A stretch of DNA of 27,671 nt from Emmonsiellopsis sp. PD_33 (lineage: Eukaryota > Ascomycota > Eurotiomycetes > Onygenales > Ajellomycetaceae). The translations under genes were made by a program, and so were the position numbers. Positions 9,801 to 19,968 of the stretch are shown one piece after another. The notes beneath the pieces were generated by a model. That model had not been told where the DNA came from, ran no database searches, and worked only from the letters and a program-made list of their open reading frames with translations. Each line of letters opens with the position of its first letter. The first letter of the stretch is position 1. The stretch is from the NCBI GenBank assembly GCA_032988165.1, contig JANTQF010000420.1:1-27671 (forward strand), written 5' to 3'.

Positions 9801-11524
9801 GTTTATGGGATGAGAATAGGTGAGAAAATCAGAGGCTATATCATTACAGAGAGTAAGAGTTTTAATGATAGAGTCACTATGATTGACCACTTCCCAGTTA
9901 TCAGAAAAGTTGCAAGGAGAATATTGTAATAGGTACTTTAGATTGAACACAGTCAAGAGGTTCTGAAGGAGGATTATCATTTGATCCTATAGCTCCTTAA
10001 TGAATCAATAGATACTAGTTACACAAAATTTATAGTTATAATGTGTAAGGACAGTTTTATCATCATTCCATTGAACTGTTGACAGGGCATAGTTATCTAA
10101 AGCAGTGGATTTATCATACTTATGGAGACTTAATAGCTCTGAAAAGATAGTGGTGATTCCATCATTAAGATAGTTGTAGTATGTATTATGGAGTTATTTT
10201 TCAGCTACAGTAGAGTCATAATTTGGATTGTCAAACTTCATACATAATTTGTAAAGGGTGATGACTCAGAAGCTATGAATGAGGTGACTAAGAGATGGAG
10301 TTATAGACCCAGGGATGAACCATTTATTATCATTCTTAATTGATTGGGTAATAATATAAAAGACTGTAGTAGTCTTGATTGAGCAAGAAGTGCAGCACTG
10401 AATAAGAGATGTTGAATAGGCAAGAATCAGTGAGATATTAAAGTTAAGATGGGTGGTTTCAAGGTCATTAGGTAGCTTGCTGAGGAACTCATGCAACTCA
10501 TTAAATTTAGTAATTTATTGATCACTTAGGGTTGGGTGCTATAGCTCTAAGAGCACTGAGGATGTTAAGATAAAGTCATATTAATAGTAAATACACAAGA
10601 CACAGAGAAAAAGTCTTCTTTAAGTATACTAATAATATTTCACAGATTTTGATGCTAATAAAGTAAGTAGCTTAGTATTAGTCACATCTGCAGAGTTTGA
10701 GGCAACAATAAGATGATAGATATGCAATGCATTGGGAATCACTAAGTGAATCAGATTGAAAAAGTTTTGAATCAATTTGAACATATGTTTAAGGTAAGAT
10801 GAGTCATTGATATAAGAGTCATAGCCCAGGATGAATATAACTTACATATCAACATTGATAAAGTTGACTGGGAATTGGGTTCAATTGTGTCAGTAGTCTA
10901 GGTGCTCAGGGGTATATGCCATGAAATTGGATAGAGCCCATTCATGCTCAGCTTCAGCAAATATATTCAAAATTCTACTAAATATAGATTCAGTAAGCTT
11001 CTGGGAGGACTGCAAAGGAACATTCACACAAAAGAAGATTTTACATTCAGGAAAGATGTTGGAAACTGTGACATTAGAAATGTACCTAGACTTGTGAGAT
11101 TCCCATGTATAATCAGAATGGTGAGAAGAGGTATACTTCTAAATGAAGGAGATTTTGCAAGCACAGTACAAACAGCCTGAATAGATGCAGGCAAAGGAGT
11201 TATCATATTCCTTGAGGTAGTCAAATCAGCCAAAGAAATTCACATGACAAATTGTCTTAAGATTATTGCTATCAATTGCTTTAGCATGATGCAAAGAATT
11301 TCAAATGAGTGTTTACTACTGAGGCAAGAGTTGTTGGTGTTTTTCCTTTAGGTGCATTGAGATTACTTTTTTATTAATGCTACATTTACATTGAGTACAT
11401 ATAATGACCTTGCATTCTTGATTAAATATGAGAGGCACCAGTGGTGCTTGATTAGATCCTAAATGGGTCCAAGTCAGTAGATCTTATGGGAATATTGAAG
11501 AGAGATAGAGTAAATAGAATGCAT
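6870..11524 (-). pseudogene. Decayed telomere-linked RecQ-like helicase
   Basis: This is a nearly full-length fungal telomere-linked helicase relic of about 1,500 codons, with many stops and a few frameshifts. In order: a zinc finger C-x2-C-x11-H-x4-H (11400-11337) and a second Cys/His cluster near 11170, as in the orsD/DUF3505-type N-terminus; a long middle region with QAGYSEETNQYYYALT near 9190; an acidic Ser/Asp linker (about 8950-8580); a RecQ-type core with motif I LPTSSKT (8406-8426), motif Ia TLIVVPYVSL, the DEVH box (8145-8156), TSDLGTSFDIPN (about 7710), motif VI remnant (7608-7637) and a Cys cluster C-x6-C-x2-C (7425-7457); and a His/Cys-rich tail (about 7210). The family would unwind DNA in the nucleus; members sit next to telomeres in several fungi. 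Motif I lacks its usual glycine and motif VI has lost its arginines, so it is dead. The start at 11524 is the first plausible ATG, out of frame with the finger. Confidence 0.88.
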
Positions 11525-11660
11525 AGTCACTAAAAAACCCTTGCAGTCCAAAAAGAAAAGAGGAAATAATAGAGTAAAGGTAGGCTGTATATAGCTGCAA
11601 AGAAAAAAAGTCCTATAATAAAGTTAGTTGATTAAATAAAATGTTGGAAAATTACAAATA

Positions 11661-11935
11661 CTAATATTTATATAGGTTTATTAGGGTCTTACTGAGCTGC
11701 ATTAAATCTATTCTAAAATTATGAGCCTCCAAAAATTCAAGATGTGATGGTGCATTGAAAAGAAGCTTATTATAAAGAAAGGAATTAAATAAGAGTAGAG
11801 TATATTATCTAGCATACCTAACATATTAGCAATGAGGGGAGTGCCCCTAGGATCATTCATAAAGTGTGGAGGAAGAGGTCTTAATATTGAGGAGTCTAAT
11901 CTCCCATTAGTCCCAAACATGTAGCATGAATTTAA
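11661..11935 (-). pseudogene. C-terminal fragment of an unknown protein
   Basis: A minus-strand frame reads from about 11935 through GRLDSSILRPLPPHF and DPRGTPLIANMLGMLDN. It then needs a one-base shift near 11785 to continue as KLLFNAPSHLEFLEAHNF down to a TAG at 11661. Composition and continuity look like real protein, but I recognise no family. It ends about 140 bases before the helicase start and is co-oriented with it. It may be the tail of another decayed element gene. Confidence 0.4.
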
Positions 11936-11969
11936 TATGGGCAGTGATTAAATGAATGTAGAGAGATGG

Positions 11970-12146
11970 GATTTGAAGAGTAGCAGATGAGAATAAAATA
12001 TATTAAAAATAAATACTAAATAATTAGTGCATCAATTACTTAAAAGAAAGAAAATATTGTTCAGGTTGAGCCTGGGAGAGAGATTGAGCAAGGATACATC
12101 AGATTAATGTGTTGGGATGAGAGGAGAATGAAGCTATAACATGCAG
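11970..12146 (+). repeat. Direct repeat, copy A (copy B 12344-12522)
   Basis: Both copies run gatttgaaga...aataaaatatattaaa...caattactyaaaagaaagaaaatatt...ttcaggttgagcctgg...gagaggagaatg and are about 178 bases long, offset by 374. They are roughly 85% alike by eye and most differences are transitions. They suggest an old segmental or LTR-like duplication. No coding content is recognised in 11940-12960, which is purine-rich on the plus strand. Confidence 0.8.
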
Positions 12147-12343
12147 AGAGGAGATTTTAAAGACTTAGTGGGATGTGTGTAAAGCTATAAAACAGGAGAG
12201 TATGAAAATGAGATGAAAACCATCAGATGAAATAAAAGAGTAGAAGAAGAGACTTATGTTGAATTAATGTAAGGGTTAAAATCAACAACATAAAGTTATT
12301 AGTTCTGACAGGTAGTACTCATGATAGACTATTACAAGGGCTG

Positions 12344-12522
12344 GATTTGAAGAAGAGCAAATAAGAATAAAATATATTAAAGATGAACACTAAACAATTA
12401 GTGTATCAATTACTCAAAAGAAAGAAAATATTATTCAGGTTGAGCCTGGAAGAGAAATTGAGCAAGGATGTGTCAGATTGATATATCAGGATGAGAGGAG
12501 AATGGAGCTATAGCACATACAG
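12344..12522 (+). repeat. Direct repeat, copy B
   Basis: This is the partner of 11970-12146, in the same orientation. Flanks of the two copies do not match, so the duplication is limited to about 178 bases. The following stretch to about 12680 is a purine-rich tract (gaagatgggagcaagaggag...). Confidence 0.8.
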
Positions 12523-12961
12523 GGTGACTTAGAGGCTAAAGAGGGTTAAAGGTGATTTGGAAGCTGAGGGGAGGTCTATAATGATGTAGAAGAAGATGGG
12601 AGCAAGAGGAGAGAAGAAGGTAGAGGCAGGAAGAGATGGGAGAGAAAATGAGAGAAGAAAAAGATAAAGCTGAGAAGGAGAAGATCAGATCATTCACATA
12701 CATATACAGTTAAGGGTCATACTAAACCTAATTTGACTTTCTAGAACCAGGCTGGGCAACTAACATCTATAGGTGGGCCTGCAGGTAGAACTCTGGACTT
12801 ATACTACTAATATGATTAAGTCTCAAAGATGGATTAAGGAATCAAGAAATTATTAATAGCTGCATATATAATATTTATCATTAAATTGGAGAAAGCAGAG
12901 GATAATAGTATTACTTACTGAGCACATATACTAGTATGAAACTAAGTACATAAATCAAGCA

Positions 12962-13790
12962 TTATGATGAGATAAATAAGGAGTTACTATATTTCTTGTT
13001 AAGGAGATAAAACAAGGTGAGTACTCTATAAGATATGAATTCATTCTTACTCTTATTACAGGCAATATGAGCTTTGACACTGAATGACAGAGACTCATAA
13101 ATGTAATTAAATGTCCACTGATGCACATAAGATATGTATGGGCTCAATTCCTTATCAGGTGGATGTGGCCCTGATTGATTATAGATGCTAGTAGGCCAGA
13201 GATTTACTTTCTAAAGTATATTATTAATTTCTGCAATTCAAGGATGATAGTTGTCCACACCCTTTAAGAGAAGAGAAGGTTAGAGAATGATCTTAACTGT
13301 CTCATCAAACTGCTGAATGACTTTCTTAGTAGAGGATGATAAGACTGAAATCTCAGATTTAGATTTGAATTCAGATTCAGATTTAGACTCTTCAACATCT
13401 TGTAGAGCTTGATCTTCTATTTTTTCTTCCTTATGATCTTACTCTCTAGCTTCATCTTTATCCTCATTTTTATCTGCTGTTTTAACTTTAGTTTCATCTA
13501 TATTCTTCTGTCCAAGTTGTCATGTTTGTTGTGCTATACCTGTCAGGGGTGATGTAGCATGTCATTTTCAGTTGATTGGTAGTGATTCCTAATTATGACT
13601 GAGTAGCAAGATGCTAGGAACTGAATCTTTGGGTGGGTTAGATTGGGGAATAGTCTTAACTCTCTTATTAAAGTGCTAAATGGCTTCATTGGTAGAGGGT
13701 GGCAAGCTTGGAATCTCAGACTTGGGTTTGGATTTAGAATCAGATTGGGGTTGAAATTCAGAATTAGGTTGGGAATTGAACTTAGACTAT
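12962..13790 (-). pseudogene. Retrotransposon Gag-like fragment
   Basis: The minus strand carries a single frame with scattered stops. It opens with a Ser/Lys/Pro-rich stretch, continues with a strongly charged Lys/Glu/Asp linker (about 13520-13380), then reads IQQFDETVKIIL, and LLLKGVDNYHP, stop, IAEINNIL, stop, KVNLW, followed by about 60 further residues. The G-x-D/E-NY-x-x-W...I...L...LW arrangement (the W is lost to a stop here) resembles the start of LTR-retrotransposon Gag proteins, which form the particle core. A short segment (SKSEIS...STKKVIQQFDE) is present twice, about 362 bases apart. It lies 3' of a reverse transcriptase fragment although Gag should come first, so the two are probably pieces of different copies. 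Confidence 0.45.
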
Positions 13791-13799
13791 TCTAGTATG

Positions 13800-14050
13800 A
13801 TGATCATGATTTTGATCCATTTCAATTCCATCAACTCTAACTATATAAACCCAAGAAATTCCACCTCTTGGGTGAAGAATGTGCATTTCAATTCTTTAGT
13901 ATATAAAGCATACTACTGTAGGAGTTCTAGGACTTATCAAATATGTTCTTCATGCTCTTCTTCAAAGCTAGAGAAAATAAGAATGTCATTGATATAAACC
14001 ACAATGGGCCCTGTCTCTATTTTATGTATTCTAGTGCCTATTTGAAGTTA
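13800..14050 (-). pseudogene. Ty3/gypsy reverse transcriptase fragment
   Basis: About 80 codons on the minus strand read GPIVVYINDILIFSSFEEEH, then EEHI, two stops, VLELLQ, a stop, ALYTKELKCTFFTQEVEFLGFI. This is the classic Ty3/gypsy core: the VVY-x-DDILIFS active site, the HEEH segment, the LY-x-K-x-x-KC-x-F stretch and the EVEFLGF block. In the full element this polymerase domain copies the RNA into DNA. The first catalytic Asp of the YxDD box is Asn here (13988-13990), matching a G-to-A change. Sequence upstream (above 14050) and downstream (below 13800) no longer continues the polymerase, so this is a truncated fragment abutting the Gag-like piece. Confidence 0.88.
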
Positions 14051-14489
14051 TATTTTCTTATCTATGCTTATTCCAAAAAATAGCAAGGTTATTCATGCTC
14101 ATATATTTTATAAAAAAGTTTGTTACAGCAGTCTATAATTTGTGTATTTTCCTCTGTGCTCCAACAGTTTACTTGTACAACTACAACAGTTTAAATGTAT
14201 CTATTATCAACAAAAAAAAAACATCTTTCTATTTACAATCCACCATTATTTGCTGAAGATTACTTGTTAGCTATATAAAAAGCTATAGATACATTATTAT
14301 GTGTAGCACCAGCCCTATGTTAGCCTACTGATGCAGTCTCTGGATCCTGAGTTCCCATGTTTCCATCATCTAACACATATTTTAATATCAATCACCCCCC
14401 CCCCTGCTACCAACCCAATAGGTCAGGGCCCTTTGCAGTATGTATGTCCAGTGTAATCCTTTTATGCAGGTATAATGCACATCAACCTA
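14051..14489. other. AT-rich spacer with a C10 run
   Basis: I recognise no gene here. It contains an A10 run near 14212-14221 and a C10 run at 14395-14404. It separates the reverse transcriptase fragment from the 3' end of the F-box pseudogene. Confidence 0.5.
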
Positions 14490-16128
14490 TTAGATGTCCT
14501 CAGACCTCTTGGGGTGTGGTTTAATTAGCTCCCTGGTTTGAATGAACTGTCTCTAGCTCTTCCTAGGGTTGAAGTCAAGTATGTAATAGGTCTGAGGAAA
14601 GATTCAAGTGTATATAGTGATAATCCTTTTCTCCTCAACAAATAGAGCATCATTGATAGAGTTAGAGACAAGGTGTTTTTTCTGTGGGAATTGTTAGTGT
14701 TTTGGTGATACAGTTATAAGTTTCCCATCTCCAGATATTTATGGCAGAGTAATGCTACATCAGCTCTCCACCTGGAAGTGCCTATCAGCCAGCAAGGTAC
14801 TCATGTCATTGCCAGCACATTCTTGAAGCATCCCAATCAATGGTGTACCCTGAGGCCCATTGAAATCTATACAGTGAAGTGAACAAGGATCAAGGGCAAA
14901 TGTTGAGAATCTGCCCAGTGTAGCCCAGTTGATATAGTCTGTTCTTATTTTTGTGAATAATCTGTTAGATAGGGATGAATATATGTTGATAAGAATCTTG
15001 TTTATTTAGGTTGATAATCTCATTGTTGTGAAATTGCCATTAAGGAGGGCAAAAAGTTTAAAATCAGATATGAATTCAACCTCAAAGTGTTAAAATATAT
15101 TGCCACTTACACCATTAATAAGTGTAATAACATATGGTGTGTCAGCTTCAGCATTGTTGTTGATGATATAAACCAAGGTATCTGAAACATTGTGTTGGAT
15201 TATCTCACAAGCAGATATAATATAGAAGTTGAAAGATTCCATGTTCTGAGTAACTGAGGTCTCATAGAGAACTCTGCTAGTTGAAATGTCCCATGCTTTG
15301 AGTCTATATTTCTCTGAATCCTTAACCATGTAGTAAATTTGGTTTTTCCCAATAAGATGAGGGAAATAATGAGGATTTACAGGGGTTACTCAGCTCCACA
15401 ATGCTCTCTCTGTCCTGAGATTGACTACAAATATTCTAAGTTGTCTGTTGTCAGTCATGAGCATCTACAGGTATAGATACTCTATGAACATACAGCTTCT
15501 GACCTCCAATGACATCTACAAGATATCTTGCATTGATCAAGAGAACAAGGCATCCTCCCTGATTCAATTCCATAAATTCTATTTCCTAATGACTTTTTAC
15601 TTTCAGACCTTGCAGCAGTTACAGCTCCTTCACAGGGTAACATGAAGAATCTTCCTTGTACTGGAGAAACTAAAAGTAAATAGCTCTGTTTTCTAGCCAA
15701 GCTGCATAGTCACCTTTCACCCTAAAGAAGATAGGATCCAAGTAAATTCAACATGAAGATACTTTGCCTTTTTCAAGATTGTCATCTCTCTTGGCTGTCA
15801 TAATATTAGCAGAAGAAGCTTGATAGATGTATTAACCATCTAATCTACCAAGATGTTTGTACTGTTTTTCTGTTAGTTTGGGATCCAGAGGGGCTATTTC
15901 ATGAACCAAATGAGGCCAGTGGAATTAAATGCTAAAAGCTGAAATCCATGATGAGAGATGGTCTCTCCAGAGTTTGTTCACCATTTAGCAATGAATAATA
16001 TCTGATGGTGTTAACTGGGCCAGAATAATATTCAGATAATCAAGATTTAGTGACATAAAGGGCTCAGTGTGTTTTCCAACTGCATCAGAGGCCTTTTGAT
16101 CCTTTTTGGTTCCTTTGGGCTCTGGCAT
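14490..16128 (-). pseudogene. Decayed F-box protein
   Basis: An ATG at 16126-16128 begins MPEPKGTKKDQKASDA, then a typical F-box at about residues 25-60 (LNLDYLNIILAQLTPSDII, then C, stop, MVNKLWRDHL). The rest resembles the beta-propeller-like C-terminal part of fungal F-box proteins, with blocks such as LKAWDISTSRVLYETSV, RFSTFALDP, IDFNGPQGTPLIGML and ITLP-stop-ISGDGKLITVSP. It ends at a TAA at 14490-14492, about 545 codons, a normal family length. F-box proteins bind Skp1 and choose substrates for SCF ubiquitin ligases. About ten in-frame stops, most TGA where Arg is expected, and a frameshift caused by a doubled TGAC (15450-15457) show that it is dead. It is not a transposon gene, so it was probably a duplicated host gene. 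Confidence 0.82.
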
Positions 16129-16344
16129 GGTGGAAACTTAGGGGAGAATAAGATGGGGACATTGGTTGGAATTCAAAAGCTAGCTAGACAGAGTTAAAGC
16201 TTGCAGTTAAGAGTGTCCCTTTTTTCTTCAATTCTGTGGGTGGTGATGTGGATATTTATCCCCTTGACTTGGAGTTAGGCAATTCCAGTGCAATTTTTAG
16301 CATGTACAGTAACTAGTGTATTCCCTAGGATATACTAATAAGAT

Positions 16345-16850
16345 GGTGGACAAGAGAAGGAGCTAGTAGATGAGGAGGAGCTGGTAGATAAGAAGAAGCC
16401 TGTGGAGGAGCTGATGGATGAGGATGAGCCTGTAGACAAGATGATGATTAAGATAGTGGATGAGTTGGTAGATGAGAGAAGGAGCTTATGGATGAGAGGA
16501 GCCCATGAATGAGAGAAGGAGCCTGTGGGCAAGAGGAGGAGCCTGTGGGCAAGAGGAAGAGCTCATGGGCAAAAGGAGGAGCTCATGAAGGAGCCAGCAG
16601 ATGAGAATGAGCCCATGAATGAGATGATGGTCAGAATGGTAGATGAAAGGAAGAGCCTATAAAGAAGGAGCCTATAAATGAGAGAAGAAGCCTGCAGATG
16701 AGAGAAGGAGCCTATGGGCAAGAGGAGAAGCCTGTAAATAGGATGATGAATGAAAGGAGCCTATGAACAAAATAATGAGTCCATAGATGAGAGGAAGAAC
16801 AAGATGGCAGATGAGAGGAGGAGCAAGATGATAGAGGAATAAGATGACTA
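16345..16850 (+). repeat. Degenerate 20-bp minisatellite
   Basis: The best units are consecutive 20-mers of the type gagcctgtgggcaagaggag (about 16520-16580). They grade into variants built from gagcc/gagct, atgagagg and gatgatgg over roughly 500 bases. Twenty is not a multiple of three and all frames are interrupted, so it is not a coding repeat. The gcaagagg motif is what gcgagagg would become after CpG decay. It lies between the divergent F-box and piggyBac pseudogenes. Confidence 0.8.
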
Positions 16851-17238
16851 ATCATTGCAGGCCTGTATCTGGTACAGGGCTGTGAATTATGCCAGATATG
16901 GTTAGTGATATGGAAAAAAGCACTGGCATGTCATTTAAATCAATAAAATTACATATAAAATTATATGGCAGATTATTGGCCACTATGACCCACTGATTCA
17001 TATTCCTTGCTGAGTAACCATAGAATGCACTGCAGGATCACACTGCTGGATTGCATCAGAGGCTGCAAGAAATTCACCCTTGATCCAAACATCCACATTC
17101 AATGCAATGTACAAGGTTAATATATGGAGAAAACCATGGATTCTAATGGTATTTCCCCATTCAAATTAAAAGAAATGCAGCTGCTAACCAATCAATTATC
17201 TAAATAAGCAAAAAACAGGCATAAAATGAAAGTGAACA

Positions 17239-19216
17239 GTGTCCCAGGTCATCACAGAGATTCCACTGCTAGAAACCATGATATTCACTCCCCTATGCCA
17301 GCCCTCCCATGGTTCAGTCCTTCATATTCTACCAGATATTGATGTTGAAGATCCCTATGCCCTGTTTACCCTGTTTTTCCTGGAAGAATGCTTTAAAATA
17401 ATCAGTGATTCCACAAATACATATGCAAAACTAAAGAGAAATAATGGAGACACTAATAATGAAGCTCTGAAGCTTTCAGGAGTGGAATCTGATGAGGAAG
17501 AGGAAGTTCTAGAAGCAAATGATCCTCAAACCACTGCACCAGAGGGAGAGAATGGACATTCAAAACCTTCTATCTACCCTTGACAATGGAAGAAGACCTG
17601 CCCAGTGGAGATAAAGCTATTTATTGGCATTCTTATATACATGAGGACTCATAAATCCAGTTGGACTGATCTATACTAGTGGAATGACTTGAAGAAAGGT
17701 CCAGTTCATTCTATATAATCCTATATGACATGTGCATGGTTTGAACAGCTCAAACAGTATATTCACATATTCAACCCCCATGAAGCTCAGAATGTTCAGC
17801 AAGCTGGTTCTCAGACTCAACAGCAAAAGAACTGGTGATATAAAGTAGAGCTGCTGACCAGCAAATTTGCTACAGTATGCTAAAAATACTATACACCAGG
17901 TTCTTAGGTGTCAATTGATGAGATAATGGTTAAATGCTTTGGGTGGAGTCAACATACTTACAAAATGCCTGGTAAATCAATTCCCCAGGGTTATAAGATA
18001 TTTGCTCTAGCAGAACATGGGTATATATGGTCATTCTTCTGGTTCAGTTGTTAGCAAGGCATAATACCTATATTTGAATTCTCTATGCTCTTAAAAACTG
18101 CATCTATGATGTTTCATCTAATTAACCTTCTTCCCCAGCCAGCTGAGCTGGAGTCAGAATGCTATTTATCTGACATAATTCAACCAATCAGCTGCAAGAT
18201 AGAGTCAGAACAACATTTAACCCCTGCTGAAGCTCTAACACCTGCTGCACCTACATCTCTAACTACTACTTCAACTACTCTGAATATGTCTGGTTCTATC
18301 ATAATGGAATTATCTATCTTGCCCAGGTATGTCAGGAATGTAATTTATATGGATAATTACTTTACATCTATTCTGCTATTCAAAGAACTATGAAATCAGG
18401 GCTTTGATGCATGTAGAACTACCTGTTCTGGGCATGCTCCTCCTATTCTTGCAGAGCTCTGTAATCATGTCAGGGAGATTCCCTGGAATACCCTGTATGC
18501 TCTTGAGAAGGATGAGGTTCTCTGTCTTGCCTGGCAAGATAATAATATGGTTTTAGCACTGTCTACAGTTCATCAACTGGACAGTTGAATCTGTTGGATG
18601 TGGAAACACCCAGGGGAGCTTTCAATGAATGTAAAGGTAGTTAGGAAGGCCTTTAGTGATAACACACAGAAAGAGATGGAGATTCCAGTCTTTATAGATG
18701 ACTATAATCACTATATGAATGGGGTGAACCTAGCAAATCAGTACTGGTTGGTGTATACTACTCATTGTATTACTTATTAAAACTGGCTGCCCATTTTCTA
18801 CTGGTTAATTGATGCAGCAATTATCAACACCTACCATCTCTACTACCTATATTATATATAAGCAGCAGAGTGGAGCTTCTACCCTCCCTACCCAACTAGC
18901 ATTCTGTGAAAAGCTATATCAGTGGCTATTTAAGTTTCTATCAGAGCTCCACAATGACCTCCCACCTCAATGATCAGATTTCAATCTCAACCATGCCTGA
19001 GTTTCCCTCTCAAAGTAGTCAGTCTGCACCTAATGCAGATACAAATAGAAGTTAGATCAGCAGGATCAAAAGTGTGCTGGCCATTTAAATACTGGTTGTT
19101 CTGCATGTCAAAATACCCCTCTATATTTAAAAATATGATGTTGGGATGAATTCCACTAGATCTGCCATGTGGATGCTCAGAGTGCTGAGAGTGCCTAGGT
19201 GCTAATCCTGAATTAG
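17239..19216 (+). pseudogene. Decayed piggyBac-type transposase
   Basis: This is a cut-and-paste transposase relic of about 660 codons, the normal length of the family. In order: an N-terminal region with an acidic patch (ESDEEEEVLEANDP, residues about 75-88); the first catalytic block VSIDEIMVKCFG (Asp 17917-17919) continuing HTYKMPGKSIPQGYKIFALA; the second, VIYMDNYFTSILLFKEL (Asp 18352-18354); the third, IDDYNHYMNGVNLANQYW; NWLPIFYWLIDAAIIN; and, after a one-base shift near 18850, the C-terminal Cys-rich zinc-binding tail (GCSACQN...CWDEFH) ending at 19216. The third catalytic Asp of GVD is Asn (18727-18729). Most stops are TGA, TAG or TAA at Arg or Gln positions. I could not find convincing TTAA-flanked terminal repeats. 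The codon at 17239 is GTG, so the true start is probably further upstream. Confidence 0.92.
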
Positions 19217-19384
19217 AGTTCTATATAATATGCTAATACAAATTAATACCTAAAAATACATGATTTACCCAGTAGATTTTCATATAATATACACTAATGA
19301 AACCACACTAATTTTAGCAAAAAAAACAGATGAGGGGATAATCAACTATTTTGACAGTCTCAATGCCACTATTTTACACCTGCT

Positions 19385-19762
19385 GCACTCAAAACTGCCA
19401 GGGTTACATTTACTTATTTGATTTTTTGTCATTTCCTTATTAATTTGGAAATTAGATAGTTTTTGATCGTCAGAATGATTATTCCTATGTAAATACATGG
19501 CCTTTTACATTTTATAAATGGAATTGATGTAGTTATTCATGAGGATGGAGATGATTGATTAATTAAGCTATGTAAGGTCTTGACTGCTATTTATATGGTT
19601 CAGATCTTTGATAGTCTGAGATAATGAAAATAGAAAAGGCCATGTAATTACATAGGGAAAATCATACAAATAACTGAAAACTATCTAATTTCTGAAAAGT
19701 AAGAAAATGCTGAAAGAATCAAATAAATGAATGTAATCATGGAAGTTGAGCATGATGGATCA
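19385..19762. repeat. Degenerate inverted repeat, arms of about 125 bp
   Basis: The left arm (about 19385-19510) and right arm (about 19635-19762) match as reverse complements over the blocks ttacat, cttatttgatt, tttcctta, gaaattagatagtttt, and cctatgtaa-tacatggccttt, separated by about 125 bases. A second, offset pair exists: 19545-19605 matches the reverse complement of about 19850-19910 (gagatgattgatt). A third short pair brackets the right arm (19615-19630 and 19822-19835). These may be remains of nested foldback or MITE-like elements. One of the two surviving CG dinucleotides (19468) lies in the left arm. Confidence 0.65.
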
Positions 19763-19937
19763 ATTCAGTGACAGTATTGAAGCTGTTGATAGCAGATAGT
19801 GTGGAATCTCACACATTTAAATTTTCATTATCTTGAATGATCACATGTCTGAGATATAAGTAGCAGTTAAAGGTCTATCATAGAAAAATCAATCATCTCT
19901 ATTTTTGCTCACTACTATGTACATTCTAATTCTCATA

Positions 19938-19968
<31 letters not shown>
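19938..19968 (+). repeat. (TAG)10 microsatellite
   Basis: About ten perfect TAG units. The surrounding 19220-20560 has no recognised gene apart from this run, the inverted repeats and a short (GATA)n-like tract near 20108-20120. Confidence 0.95.

Noticed and set aside
10944..11180. Plus-strand frame of 78 codons
   Set aside because: It is antisense to the helicase N-terminal zinc-finger region, whose motifs clearly lie on the minus strand.
15482..15700. Minus-strand frame of 72 codons inside the F-box gene
   Set aside because: It is out of phase with the F-box frame, which continues through here with recognisable text broken only by stops.
19385..19762. Inverted repeats as the terminal repeats of the piggyBac element
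   Set aside because: Both arms lie on the 3' side of the transposase and no matching arm or TTAA-flanked end is seen upstream of 17239.
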